Source: Globisporangium splendens
Taxonomy: Eukaryota; Oomycota; Peronosporomycetes; Pythiales; Pythiaceae
NCBI GenBank assembly: GCA_006386115.1
Contig: VFIW01000144.1
Span: 1-64,000 of the forward strand
DNA: 64,000 bases
Direction of reading: 5' to 3'
Shown here: positions 41,578 to 53,991 of the stretch, piece by piece
How the letters are laid out: every line of letters starts with the position of its first letter
Numbering within the stretch: the first letter of the stretch is position 1
Position numbers and translations under genes: made by a program
Notes under the pieces: model-generated
Seen by the model: only the letters and a program-made list of their open reading frames with translations
Databases searched by the model: none
What the model was told of the DNA's origin: nothing

Positions 41578-42968
41578 CAGTAAGGTGCTGTATGACCAGC
41601 CCAGCAGTAACAAACAGCAGAGCTTTTCCGATCCTGAAGCTTTGGTTTTGGTGGGAGCTTCCAAATAGGTCTACGGCTTTTCATCCGCCATCTAAGGATC
41701 ATATTTGCGCGATTGTTCTCAGGATGTAAAGGATACAGTGCCGGAGCGCACCCAGTGTTATTACATTGGGTGCGTTCCCTGCTTGCTCCCTCGTCATGGA
41801 TGACATGGTGGGCGATTGGGTTCTGATTCATACATACATGAGCAATAATGGGAGTCACGACTGGCCCCAAGATCGGGTTTATCCCCATCGAGAGCGCTCG
41901 TGGATACTTTGGCCAAGGTCGCAACTTCAATCTGCAGTTCCGTATCTTCACATACAGCGTGGCGATCATCCCAGCTTACGGTGTTGCGAGATCCGGCATT
42001 TCGAGGGAGGAAAAGAACCGGATATAGAGTTGACTTGGCTTATCACTGCTGTGTTTTTCCTTTCGCTCTCGCGGCCTAGAACCTAAAAAGTCTCAAGATC
42101 GTAGCTTCCACACAGAGCATGGACACCGACCCCAACCTGGAGTTGTGTGAGGACCGATCTGCCACTTCACGGCTGCCACGTTGGTTGAAGTGGCAGACAG
42201 TGCGGACAAAACAGTGATGTAGAAGAAGACCCTACCTCATCAGCAATAGCGATTTGCACTGCATAACAAGATAGAGACCTCTCTTTGCACTGGAGTCGTT
42301 TCTCCTTTGGTGTGACCCACGAATCACAACAAAGTGTCTGCATGGATGCCGAGCAAGTGCGTAGCTCTTCTTTTGTGTGTGCAAGCACGACATTATCGAC
42401 GGACTGAGTGCGCTATGCTGTGCTTCATTTTGCTTGTACCAGAGACGATGCCAGAAGCGTCCGCGCTGCGATGCAGATAACGCTGCGGCATGCGGAGTTT
42501 CTCCAGCAGCACGGACCGCTGCTCGTCACGATCTCCATCTCTGTGGTCGCGCTCGCTCTCTTCATGCTTGCTTGCTTGAGTTTCCCAGTTGAAGCGCCAT
42601 TTGGACAGTTTATACGAACAAATACCAGACGCTCTGGCCACTTTGACAACAAATATCAGACGCTTGAATCTGTTATGTCTTTTCCTTCGGGCTTTTTTTC
42701 TCTGCAGCCCCTTTCTCTTGGCCAAAAGAGGGAGCGCGCGCTTATTTGGGTGCCACTCTATGGCGTGATGCAGCAGTATTAGTAACTAACCTCACGCTGC
42801 CTGCAACACGCGCGCGCACTTGAACACAAGCGCCAAGAGAGCAAGAGAGAAAGGAAAAAGGGGGAACGCTCAGTACGGAAACACGCGACTCGCGCTCGTA
42901 CCCCGTGCTCCGTTGGAAGCCTGCGACCCCACCACCACCTCTCGGCTGTGCACTTGTCCGCTGCGGCC
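41578..42968. other. Intergenic region, possible small membrane-protein relic
   Basis: No firm gene. An open frame at about 42471-42782 (plus) encodes one strong membrane helix (VTISISVVALALFMLACL) followed by VEAPFGQF, which faintly recalls the APYGR segment of steroid 5-alpha-reductase-like proteins, but nothing else of that family follows. An ATG at 42119 begins only 32 codons. A perfect hairpin is listed separately. Confidence 0.35.
42158..42197. repeat. Perfect 12-bp hairpin
   Basis: TCTGCCACTTCA (42158-42169) and TGAAGTGGCAGA (42186-42197) are exact reverse complements around a 16 nt loop. No poly-T tract follows directly. Role unknown. Confidence 0.7.
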
Positions 42969-45900
42969 ATGCCTGGCAGCCACTATGGCGGCGAACGCAG
43001 CAGCGAGTTCTTCTCGTCCACAGTGTCCAACTCGCCGCCGACCAGCTCGCGCCGCAAGTCGATCTGGAAGTCGGAGCCGCGCGTGCCGAAGCTAAAGATC
43101 AAGCGACATCAGCAGCAGCATGCGCCGCGAGACTTGAACAGCAATAACAGCCATTTCCATAATGGCGGGATGATGGAGAAGAAGAAAAAGGAAGGCAGTT
43201 TCCTCGATGCGCTCTTCCCGAAGCGAAAAAACTCGAGTGCGCACTCATTACTGCACCCGAACAGCTCGATGTCGTCGTTGATTGCAGCAAAGCGCAAATT
43301 GGCCACGAACCCCGCAGCGATCGCGCGCGGAGTCGAGATCTTGAAGTCGATTTTCCCAAAGTGGGACACGGAGCCGCTGCAAGCGCTGCTGGAGATCAAC
43401 GAGTACGTTATGGAAGACACCATTTCAGCGATCTTGAAGATGGAGGCAGCCGATGCGTCCACGAACGAAGCGAGCAAGGAAGCGGCAACAGGAGCAACGA
43501 CGATGACTGACTTTCCCATCAAGAACCCGCTTCCGGAAGATTTCTTGCGGGTAGGATGCGCTAACTCTGTGTGGCTGCTGTTGCAAATGCTAGCGTGGCT
43601 AATTTCTAATTTGTTTCGCTGTCTACGTCGATTATTGTAGTTGCCTGACGATGACTCCGAGGATGATCAGAACGAAGACGACGACGACGAAGAAGAGGAA
43701 GAAGAAGACGTCGAGCGCGAAGAGCAAGACGGGGATGAAAAAGAACTCGAAGCCAAAGCAGTGCATGTTGTCAAAGACGACTCTGATGACGACAATGTGT
43801 CTGAAAAGTCCAGCACACTCGCAGAAGACGATGGAACGCTGTACGGCAAAGAGTTTAGCGTCGATGGCGAGGATATGAAAGAGGAAGAGTGCGCGCCGCC
43901 AGTGTTCAATGGCGCTGCCCAGCTCGCGAATGACAAATTGGTCGTGGACTCGATGAACCAGAAGTTCATCCCCGAAGAGCTGCGCAACGAGCCATCGAGT
44001 ATTTTCGACACGGCGCACATCGATGTGATCAAGCGAAGCAAACTGAACCTGAACGAAGCCGAAAATCGAATCCGCCATCGAGAGCCGCATCTGGTGTTCG
44101 AATTGTTGTCGAAGGCGAGCGAGATTTATCGAGATGGGCTCATTTCCAGTCACGAGCTCGATTTACTTCGATCTATGATTGTGACCCGAATTCAGCCGAG
44201 CAAGATGGTGCGTGGGCTTTCTCATATTGCGTTTTGAAAGCTTGTAGTGTCATGTTAACCTTGTGCCTGCTCACTTGCGTCACAGCTGATGGACATGACA
44301 ATGAACATGGACGGTATCATTTCCGACCACGAATGGCATTTGCTGATTCTGAAAGCCAAAGGTTGGTAGTGACAGCGTCGGGATGTATGTCAAGTTATTT
44401 GTCCTTTTGATCTGACAACTCTGGTACGCTTGACTCGTAGGCATTCGTCAAGCGTTGTCAATTCGGGTGATCAAAGAAGACTTCCGAGCTGTCCGCAGCA
44501 ATAGCCACATGGTGAGTTACTATATTTTCCATTGGCGAACAATTTTGTCAAGAGCGGCGCAACTCACATATCGTTGTGCCTCAGGAGTACATGATTCGCG
44601 TTGTGGACGTGGAGAGTGGTGTTGTGTGGTTTACGCGGAAACGATTTCGAGAATTCTACAAGCTGCATCGCAAAGTAAGTAACCAGGAGTGTCTATTCCC
44701 CAAGCGATAAGTTCTGTAGCCTAACCTAATCTGTGCGATGCATTTATGCCTAGCTCTGCCGGCTATCGGGCCGAGTCAATGCCTGCGAGTTTCCAACACG
44801 TCGAACGGAGCGCAAATCGGCGAATTCATTGGCAACTGATCGGGCACCGATTCTGGAGACCTTTTTGCGCACTACTGCAGCTTTGGTTACGCCGTCGCCT
44901 CTCACGTTCCTTCATGGTGTGGCGTTGAAGCAGCTGCAGCAATTCTTGGATGTGCCTCATGTGGGATTGCTTGAACGGAACCGAACGCAACCGATTCCGC
45001 GAGAGCTTCGTGTGTATGTCTACCACACTGTAAACGATATTACGTCACCGGAAGGCAAAGCGTGTGCGAAATTCCTTGCAAAAATGAAACAATACGGTGT
45101 CGATCCTGGCAAGAACATGCTCGAAGAGCTTGGCGACATTCTTGATGGAGTGCAAGAGTACATGCTCGAGCACCGCTTCGAAGAGATGAAGACGCACGTT
45201 CAACGTTTGATCAAGTATTTTGGCACGGCAGAGCAGTCGCACAATGCTGGCGGGCGATCAAGCTCGTTTGTGAACCTGAACACCACCGATGTGTTGAGCA
45301 ACAATGATAAGATGCAGCAGATGATATCGGATGCGATTCGCCACGAGCTAGAAGAGCGAATATGCATCCCACTGATGCTCGACCTCAACGCTTACCTGCG
45401 CGGAAGAGTTATGCACAAGGAACAGCAATTCCGTCAACGGGTATTCCAACTGAAGGGCAAGCCACAGAGTTATTTTGGCATCCCGATCGACAAGATCTCG
45501 CTGAGCAGCTGGCGGTCCGTGGTTGACACGATTAAAGAGATAGATGACGCGTTCCTCCCACTCGACAAAATGCGGAAGCTTGTCGCCACGGCGCACAGTA
45601 TCCACACTCTGTACAAGGCTGAGCGTCAGATCTACCGCGCGAGTCTCCCGCCTCGCCACTCTCGTCGTCACTCGATCTCCTTTTCGATGCCCCCAGTGTC
45701 GACTCCATCTCGTGTAAGTAGCGACTTCCAGCTTCATGAATCCTCGACGGTGGAGCTCGACCGTGACCCGTCGTTCCATGAGGAGGAAGAGACTACAGCT
45801 ACTGTGGCGGCTGCCGAAGACCACGACGACGTGTTGAGTGGCGACGACTTCCTGCCAATCTTTGTGTATGTGATTGTTCATAGTGATCTGGAGACCCCGA

Positions 45901-46037
45901 TCATGACGCAAGTGCTGTTGAATCGACTGTGCGATCCAGAGAAGCGACGCAGTGAATCCGGGTACTACTTGGCGACCTTCGAAGCGGCGCTGCACCACAT
46001 CCTGTCTCGCGACATCTTTGACGCGGAGCATGAGTGA
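42969..46037 (+). CDS. CUE-like / PX / VPS9 domain protein, probable Rab5-family GEF
   Basis: Exons 42969-43550, 43641-44207, 44286-44361, 44441-44511, 44585-44674 and 44754-46037; 889 residues, all joins in frame. Domains in order: a CUE-like ubiquitin-binding helix bundle near 118-158 (LKSIFPKWDTEPLQALLE); a long acidic run (DDDDEEEEEEDVEREE); a PX-type phosphoinositide-binding domain with IRVVDVESGVVWFTRKRFREFYKLHRKL; and a C-terminal VPS9 domain with the signature DDFLPIFVYVIVHSDLETP and GYYLATFEAALHHIL. VPS9 domains activate Rab5/Rab21 on early endosomes; the PX domain would recruit the protein to PI3P membranes. The start ATG (MPGSHYGGERS) opens a basic, disordered N-terminus. Confidence 0.88.
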
Positions 46038-46817
46038 GTAGAGCGAGTTTAGTTTGCTTAAGCCGAAAGAAAGAAGGAGCGGAAGAAAGCATTGCGGAGC
46101 TGCTCGTCTGACAGCTTTTGAACCCATTTCGTGGCAGTTTGTTCATGCGATGAAGCCAGAGAGTGTATGTCCCAACTGGACAGTGTAAACTTAAATCAGT
46201 GCGTTCCAGTTTGCTCCCAGTTCCAGTTGCTAACAACTCGCCTCTTTGTGTCCGCAGCTATCATATTAAGGAGTCCATTCGAATACGGAGGGGTTATAAC
46301 CAGGATACACCTAGACCCGGCTTAAAAATACACCAAGTCAGGGAGTTCCGACTGTTGCATCCTCTGCACTCGCATAAATATGATTTGACAGACCCCACCA
46401 CCTGACGCTCACCCACATCTTCTTACAAAGCATTCAGTCTCAGTAGACGCATAGAACCGAGTACTTGCATATATCATAATGGAGCATGCAATTGCAGAAG
46501 TGGAACTGTACTCTGTTAAAGCCGACAAAGAGGGGGGAAGGGGGGAACACAATCGCAGCGAAAGAACAGCGCATTTGGTTGTCGCACGCACCCCATTTGA
46601 AGCAGCGCCAGTCTCTGCGGTACGTGCTGCGCTTCCGACACCGCGATTACAGACAGGAGCTGCGCGCCTCTGTGTGGACCACGACCGCGTTTTCCGCATC
46701 GAAATCGGGGCCAAAGTGGCGGAGTTCCGCTCCCTTTTGTGACTCGCATTCCGTTCAACCTGGAGCAAGAGTCCGCGATCTGAGTGAGGAGACTTTTTGT
46801 TTATCCGAGACGCCGGC
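46038..46817. other. Intergenic region, no gene recognised
   Basis: Separates the VPS9 gene from the downstream kinase on the same strand. Overlapping short frames only. An initiator-like CGCATTCCGTTCAACC lies about 60-75 bp before the kinase ATG but is weak. Confidence 0.45.
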
Positions 46818-49043
46818 ATGGATCCTGTGCTCTCGGGGTCGCTTTGCTTCCTCGTGCTCGCGATCGTGATGTACGTTAAGTTCATCCGCGAGCACCCGTG
46901 GAACGACGACGACATGAACGACCACAAGACGTCGCCCGTGGAACCCGACACCGTGCCGTTCCTGCACCCGGCGTCTCCCGCAGGCATCCTGCAGAAGCAG
47001 GGCAAGCAGCAGATGCAGTCTGCGCACCACGGACTTGCGGTGCTACAGAAGGCGCATCAGTACAAGAACATGCAGGGTGGCGGTGGCAACAATGGCAACA
47101 GTGCCGCGCTGAACAACAATTACCCGCAGTACTTGAACAAGCAGAAGCAGCCCATGCGCCGACGCACGCACAGCGCAAGCGTAAATTCCAACGCAGTGGC
47201 TGCGATGGGCGCAACACAGGTACCCGCTGGAGGAGGTGGCGGGTCGTCGTTAGTAGTAGATGGTGATATTGGGGAGCAGCTCCCGACGACGATTTACGAA
47301 GGCGCAGGAGGCTTCGAGCATCACCAAGAGCCGCAACGCCATCACCATCACTTGCATCACCGGTACCCTCCGTCATCGGGCCGCGGTCAGCACCGCATTA
47401 ATTTCGACAACATCGATTTCGACAGCGAGGACGAGATGGAGTTTCTGTCGCCACGACGCAGTGACGCCGCTGCTGCTGGAGCTGACGATTCGCTCGAGAG
47501 CGTTCCATTTGAGGACCACGACAGCGGGTTCCTGGATCTCGAGAGCAGCGTGAGTCCAGCGGAGACAGGGGACATCGGCGATGCGACGTATCCACCGCCG
47601 GCGCGTGCACGCACGACGTCATCCCCACCAGTGTATGATTCGACTTTCGGTACTGAAGGCGAATTCATGGTGCTGGGGGACACTACGCCGTCGAAACTCG
47701 ATATGAAGAACACGGCGATCGACCGTCAGTTTGTGCGCACCGTGGCACAACCGGCGCAGATGCAGTTGGAGGTGGCTCGCAAGGCGCGGATCCCGCTGTT
47801 CCTGCACTCGCCCATGTATGTGAAGACGTCGATGCCTCCGATCGTCGACGAGATCGTGCCGGTGGGGCCGCGTCTCGATCATTTCGGTGGTGCCGAGTTA
47901 CCTGATGGCAATGCAAACAACAACAACAACAACGACATGTTCCCAGGCGCAGTGCCCAACAATAACAACAATGAGCTCCTTGTACGTGGCACGACGCCGC
48001 GACGACGAGACAAGTTGCCTGCGAATGCGAAAACGAACAACAGCAGTCTGCACATTGACTTCAATGAGCTCAAGGTCGCGGAACTGATCGGTCAAGGCGC
48101 ATTCGGCACTGTGCATCGTGCGACCTGGCGCGGCACCACGGTCGCCGTGAAGATTCTCGTCTGTCAGTACCTCACAACGGACATTTTGGAAGAGTTTGAG
48201 ACTGAGGTGCAGATCATGAGCATATTAAGGTGCGTCTTACGTATTGCTTTGTTCGTTTTGCTTGATTTTGTCGGTGCTTTCTGACCTGATTTTGCTTTTC
48301 CACGTAGACACCCGAATATTTGTTTGTTGATGGGGGCGTGTCTAGATCCACCGACGCGATGCCTCGTGATCGAGTATTTACCACGCGGCTCGCTCTGGAA
48401 TGTGTTACGGCAAGATAACGATATCGATTACACAAAGCAGACGGGGTGCGTGTGCTTTTGCTTGCATGGATTCTCTGATTATGATGGCGTTTGTCTAACT
48501 TATATGATCCTTGACACCTCTTGCTGTAGAATTGCGCGTGACACAGCACTGGGCATGAACTACCTGCACTCGTTCCAGCCACCGATCCTGCATCGCGACC
48601 TGAAAAGTCCGAACCTGCTCGTCGATCTCTCGTACGCGATCAAGATCTCGGACTTTGGGCTCGCCCGCGTGCGCGCGCATTTCCAGACGATGACGGGGAA
48701 CTGTGGCACGACCCAGTGGATGGCGCCCGAAGTGCTCGCGGCCGAGAAGTACACGGAGAAGGCTGACGTGTTCTCCTATGGCGTCGTGCTGTGGGAGACT
48801 GTGACGCGACAGTGTCCATACGAAGGACTGAGTCAGATCCAGGCCGCGCTAGGCGTGCTGAACAACAATTTGCGGCCGACGATCCCCGCGGATTGCCCGC
48901 CATTATTTAAGAAGCTGATGACGCTCTGCTGGGTGAGCAAGCCCGAGGAGCGACCGACGTTCGAGTCGATTCTGGAGATTCTGCACCACCACGCGCACGA
49001 AGACGCTCGTTTGGCGGCGGCGGCTTCGTCCGAGGAGACCTGA
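46818..49043 (+). CDS. Membrane-anchored TKL (Raf-like) protein kinase
   Basis: Exons 46818-48229, 48308-48445 and 48530-49043; 687 residues. The N-terminus is a single hydrophobic anchor (LCFLVLAIVMYVKFI) starting at about residue 9 without a cleavable-signal pattern, then about 390 residues of low-complexity linker with His, Ser/Gly and Asn runs. The kinase domain follows: LIGQGAFGTV, VAVKIL with the ATP-site Lys, HPNICLLMGAC, catalytic HRDLKSPNLL, DFGLARV, GTTQWMAPEVL, and the GVVLWETVTRQCPYEG segment typical of tyrosine-kinase-like (MAPKKK/Raf-type) kinases. All catalytic residues are present. Likely tethered to a membrane with the kinase facing the cytosol. Substrate unknown. Confidence 0.9.
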
Positions 49044-49353
49044 TTATAGGGGATCTGGACGGACGCCGGTGCCGAAGATTGCTTCAAGGGACAGTAGTCA
49101 TAGGGACATAGAAACAAACAAACCCACACACAACAAAACAAAGAAAAGCGCGGCATATTCCAAACAACGCGTCTGTGTCAAAGAAACAAATGCACCCAAA
49201 GGAAAACAGAGAGTGCCGTAAATCCATAAACCCGTAAACAATTTGATACTCTACCAAAAATACCGATACTCTTACCGGTATTTGTCTCCTACCATCTCTT
49301 TGTTTCAGGTATCGCATGCAGTTGCCGCCACTTGTGACCCACTCGAAAAGGTA
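49044..49353. other. Intergenic region between the kinase and P5CR genes
   Basis: About 310 bp, A-rich (repeated AAACAAA), with no gene. Probably the kinase 3' end and the P5CR upstream region. Confidence 0.5.
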
Positions 49354-49367
49354 TCATTCCCAAATTC
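49354..49367 (+). promoter_or_regulatory. Oomycete initiator-like element of the P5CR gene
   Basis: TCATTCCCAAATTC matches the oomycete initiator-flanking consensus, about 55-67 bp before the ATG at 49421. Confidence 0.5.
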
Positions 49368-49420
49368 AAGCCAAAGCACCCATCAACAACACTTTGACAT
49401 CAAAGCAACAGCAAGCAACA

Positions 49421-50402
49421 ATGGCGCCACCACAGGAGACGACGATCGGACTGCTTGGCACGGGCAAGATCGGCTCGGCCGTGGTGTCGGGCTTCTGCAG
49501 CGCCAACGGCTGGCAGCCGCACCACGTGACCGTGTCGGCGCGCACGAAGACCAAGGCTGACGCACTCGTAGCGCGCTTCCCTGAGCGCGTCTCGATCGGC
49601 GAGACCAACCAGGAGATCGTGGACAAAAGCGACGTGATCTTCATCGGCCTGCTGCCGAACGTCGCCAAGGAGGAGCTTCCCAAGCTGCACTTTGCGCCGA
49701 CGAAGAAAGTGGTGTCGATGATGGCGACGATCCCGTACGACGAGCTCCTGCAGCTCGTCAAGCTCCCGCGCGAAAACGTGGTGCGTACGGTGCCGCTGCC
49801 TGGCGCCGCGAAGCGCTCGGGTCCGATCCTGGCGTACCCTGAGAACGAGTTTGTGCGCGATCTCCTGACGCAGATCGGCACGCCCGTCATGGTCGCGAAC
49901 GAATCGGAAATCACGACCTTGGTAACGTTTGTTGCATTTTGTGTTGCTGTGCATTGTCAATTACTTGTGAGTAGTTTGACTTGTCCGCTTGTTGTCGTCT
50001 AGACCGGCATGACGGCACTGATCTCGTACTTTTACGCGACCTGCTCGAGCACGCAAAAGTGGTGCGCGAACAACGGCGTTGGTAGGTTGTCTTTGTTTCT
50101 CTTCCCATGTGCAATTTTGACGATGGGGTTACCTAACGAGTCGGATTATTCGGTCAATAGGCGAACAAGCGTCGCGCGATTTCGTGGCGTCGTTCTTCAA
50201 GTCCCTGGCTGAAGCTGGCGCTGAGTCGACGGAGCCTTTCGATGAAATGGCAGAGGAAGCTGCCACTCCAGGCGGTCTGAATGAGCAGGTGCACCGTGGT
50301 CTGCTCGCCTCGGGTGCGTACGAGCTCGTGGTCGATCAGGTCGATGCGATCTTCAAGCGCCTGACGGGACAAGACCCGGCGCCGCGACCTGCACGCAACT
50401 AG
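49421..50402 (+). CDS. P5CR: Pyrroline-5-carboxylate reductase
   Basis: Exons 49421-49921, 50003-50081 and 50161-50402; 273 residues, the family's usual length. Catalyses the last step of proline synthesis, reducing P5C with NAD(P)H in the cytosol or mitochondrion. Seen: Rossmann motif IGLLGTGKIGSAV at the N-terminus; VIFIGLLPN; VVRTVPLPGAAKRSGP, where most P5CRs have the MPN/xPG turn; TGMTALISYFYA in the helical dimerisation region; and TPGGLNEQVHRGLLASGAY, the conserved substrate-site TPGGxNE. Introns are 81 and 79 bp, GT-AG. No targeting peptide is evident. Confidence 0.93.
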
Positions 50403-50593
50403 CTTTCTCTTTGCAAGTGATATGGACACCATACACAGACAATTGAAGAAATGTGAAGTTGTTTAATTGGTTCCGTTGATCGGGTCTTTTGGCGAATGGC
50501 TTCCTCCTTGCTCTTGCTTGTTGCTGATGACCTAGGTATCCCAATCTACGCTTAATAAAACAATCAAAGCTGCGCAATATGACATCGTTCGCC

Positions 50594-53566
50594 TCAATTG
50601 GATGCACCATTTGCGATACTCTCACGCGAGGTGAACATGTCAGAAAGGATGCCAGTCTTCTGCAGGAGCCACACTAGCTTCCCGACGTCACTCTGGCCGG
50701 GTATCCGTTTCCAGTCCACGTTGCAAACATCGCCGCTCGAGGACTTGGTGAGCACGGAGATGTCAAGTACGTTGGACGCATTCACGGCCTGCAGCATGCA
50801 GTTGATCGAGATACTCCCATCGACTTGGAAAAACGGCTCAAAGTAGATCGAGCCGACTGCCTTTGTATCCGAGACGCGGCCATCACCCATGCACGTGCCA
50901 TTCCACTCCTTCGCGGAGAACAAACGCACACTCGCACGATCCAAATCCATGGTAGCTTGCTTTAGACCAAACGACAATGCATCGCGATGCAGTGCGTATG
51001 CGACTTGCGTACACACGGTCTTTTCCACAAACTCTTTCAGTCCTTCCAGCCCCGACACTTCACGAACACTGACTGGACCATCTTCGAAGCGAATGCGCGT
51101 CCCCGCAATCAGCACCTCTACAAAATACAAAAATGCACAAACGAGCAGTGCTTAGTCAACATCAGAACAACCACACCATCAGCACGAATGAATACCTAAG
51201 AAGCTCACCCGTAGTAAAGTTCTTCCCGATGCTGAGGTCAAACGCCGAAAGAGTCGAGTCATGCGCACAGATTTTCCATCGCGGACTGACGTAGATACCT
51301 CGAACCGAATCGCAGATTGGCTGAAGTAGCGCGTCTTCTAAGACTCTACCCGATGAGGACGACTGCATGTTCTGGAAAGCAAGCGTGGCCGAAAGCTCGT
51401 CCAAGTATCTTGTGACTTCATGTTTCAACAAATTGTGTGCCACAACATTCAACACCGTCGCGAGAGTTCCAACGGAGGTATCCTGCTTCTCGGATTCGCT
51501 TTGGTGAGTGCTCGAGTTCATTCCACTTGTATTGTTGGGCAACGAATCCGTTCCAGTGTACAGCAGCGTGCGAGAGATATCTTTTCTCCCGTGACGATGA
51601 CGGATCTCTTGTTCGAGTAGCAGCAGACTGTATCTGCTTGTCTCCGTTAAGAATTGCTCTTCGGTCATGGAACCGCTGTATCCACCACGAGAGGTCGACG
51701 CAGGGTGCGCAGTGCCATTCGGAATCTGCGAGCCCTCTTGCTTCACGTCCGCCATATCCGAATCGGGATCTGCTGCAGACTCTGGGCTAGTTAAAGTACT
51801 CACATCGACCAACTTCACCGTCAGATGGTATTTCTCATTCACACGGAGTTGAATCTCATCGTCGAGCACTTGGAGAACCGAGATACTCCCTGCCCCAGCA
51901 CTTTCGTCCGCGCGATGCTTCTTTGCGGCATAATTGTTGATGCTGTACGCGGTGTCGGTCCAATTCGAGGTATTCCGCAGCGCTTCTTGCATCAGTGTCT
52001 GAAACAGCTCTTCACAGAAGACCGAAAACTGCACAGCTTTGAGGACGGATGCATTACGTTCATCCAGGATTTTAATATCTTCGGGGGTGTTTCCCAACCG
52101 CTCAAGCTCCGCTTTGCTCCTACAGGTTAGATAGACAAGTTAAGTGCAAGCGTCTTTGCATACGTCTGCATCTTGACGAAATACTTACATCTTGATCATT
52201 TGCGGGGATGGAAGCGTATAGCTGCCGACTTTCCCAGACTCCACAGCAGATAGTTGCAGCTACATACAAATTGATGGGCACATTGAGTAAAATTCATCAC
52301 CATACTTTGATGCAATGGAATGAGAGTCGCATTTACCTGGATTGTTCGTGCAAGAAACTCTTCAGGGGCTTTGATGCGGACCATCCCTTTCTCCGTGCGA
52401 CTCAACTTCACATAAAAAGAGAAAATAGAGTCGTCAGCAATAAGATTACAACACGAGCTCCGGGGTTCATTGATAACGATTGTACCTCTGCAAAGGAAAG
52501 ATCAGCAATCGATCGTGTCTGTGGAGTAAATGTCGAGCCAGCTGCGCACAAACAAATTCAGCTAAACATTGAGCATTTCTTGACAAATCAACCCCCCAAA
52601 TACTCTAGCTCGCTTTCGTGAAACGTACCGCTCATAAAGCTGCAGTCCACGGCCAGCGGTTCTCCAGCGCGGAATGGCTTGGGAATGTTGCCGTGAATCG
52701 GCGCGCAGATCTTCCACTTGCGCAGCAAATGCGTGATGCCCTGGAAGAACACGCTCTCTTTCTCGACCGTGTTCGCGAGATTGTCGACACCCGCGAGAAG
52801 AATGCTGCTCGACTCCTTCACTTGCGTTGACTTGGACTCGATCAGGTACTCGAGATCCTCTTTCTTTGGCGCCGTGTTGTCGCGTAGACACCGCATTTCC
52901 TCCATAAACTCGCGTCGTCGAATCAGATCGATCGAGTTGATGAGCTGGTGCAGCTCGGCCACGGCCGCCTGCAGTTCCGCGACCATGGGGCGATAGTGAA
53001 TGCGCGGGTCAATGACGTCTTCTTCCTCTTCGTCTGCCTCCGCGAGTCCTTCCGCATCTCCGTCCACTTTGACAGCAGCTCCTTCATCCTGCTGCGCACC
53101 GTTCGCTTCGATACCGTTGACTGCTTCGCCCAGCATCAGCTCGTCGCCATCGCCATCGGCAGTCTCCTTGCTCACGCCATTTTCTTTCACGCCGCCGCTT
53201 GAACTCGCTGCCGTCGCCGTGTCCTTCTGCGCCGGAGACAACGATCCCGCACTCGTGACTTTTTGCTTCTTCTTCTTGCGCTCCAGCCGTGCTTTCTCCA
53301 ACTCCTGGATCGAGTGCATGAACAACTGCGCGTCCGTAAACTCTCTGTCCACACACGCATACATACAGACATGTTACACCTCCAAGACCAACAACAAACC
53401 CCTTATCCGATACAATACTAATAGCCGTTCAAGCAGCCCCGAAGGACGCAACACTCAACTGCTGGAGGATCTCGACGCCCTGGTCCGTGATCATCTCGAC
53501 GGTCTCGTAGTCGCTCGGGAAGAGCGTCACGGCCACGGGCTCCGCGCTCGGCTTCGCGTCCTCCAT
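50594..53566 (-). CDS. MED17: Mediator complex subunit 17
   Basis: Exons 53566-53455, 53342-52629, 52485-52337, 52259-52189, 52119-51209 and 51117-50594; 826 residues, frame exact at all joins. The first junction can be shifted by two bases (giving LKFTDAQ or LSFTDAQ). MED17 is a core head-module subunit that links Mediator to RNA polymerase II. Recognised from the N-terminal FPSDYETVEMITDQGVEILQQ, the helical AELHQLINSIDLIRRREF, and LANTVEKESVFFQGITHLLRKWKI, with GTIVINEPR and the C-terminal half collinear. A Lys/Arg run (RLERKKKKQK) and a long acidic low-complexity stretch interrupt the N-terminal third. Confidence 0.88.
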
Positions 53567-53991
53567 CTCCTCTTATTCCCCTATGTATGCGCGCGTGTGT
53601 GTGAAAGCGATCGGCGCGCGCTCGAGGGCTCTCGCTTCTGCTTGTGCTTTCGCGTTCGTTCGTTCCCCACAAACGTCGAATGGGACCTTCCGACTGCCGT
53701 TTGTTCAATAAATAATGCCCCCCTCCCTCTCTGAGATGTTGGAAAAGAAAAAGTATTTTTTACTGTGTTACGATTTTGCAGTGACTGTCAATGGCTATTT
53801 GCAGCAGATTTACAGTTGAAATTTGGACAGCGGGGTAAAGTATTTGCCCACCACATCTCGACAAACGGTACTTTGCTAAATTTTGGCGGCAAAATACTGC
53901 AGGCAAGAAGCAACCCAACCGCCCCAATATAACCCACTTGCGAAATCCTCCCAACAAAAGTAGCACATTTACAGTGAAAGGGACAACCACG
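53567..53991. other. Divergent intergenic region (MED17 / Myb-SANT-like gene)
   Basis: 425 bp, no gene. Promoters of both flanking genes are expected here by position; no clear initiator was seen. Confidence 0.45.

Noticed and set aside
42471..42782. Steroid 5-alpha-reductase-like gene
   Set aside because: Only one membrane helix and a short VEAPFGQF resemblance; no further conserved segments before the next gene.
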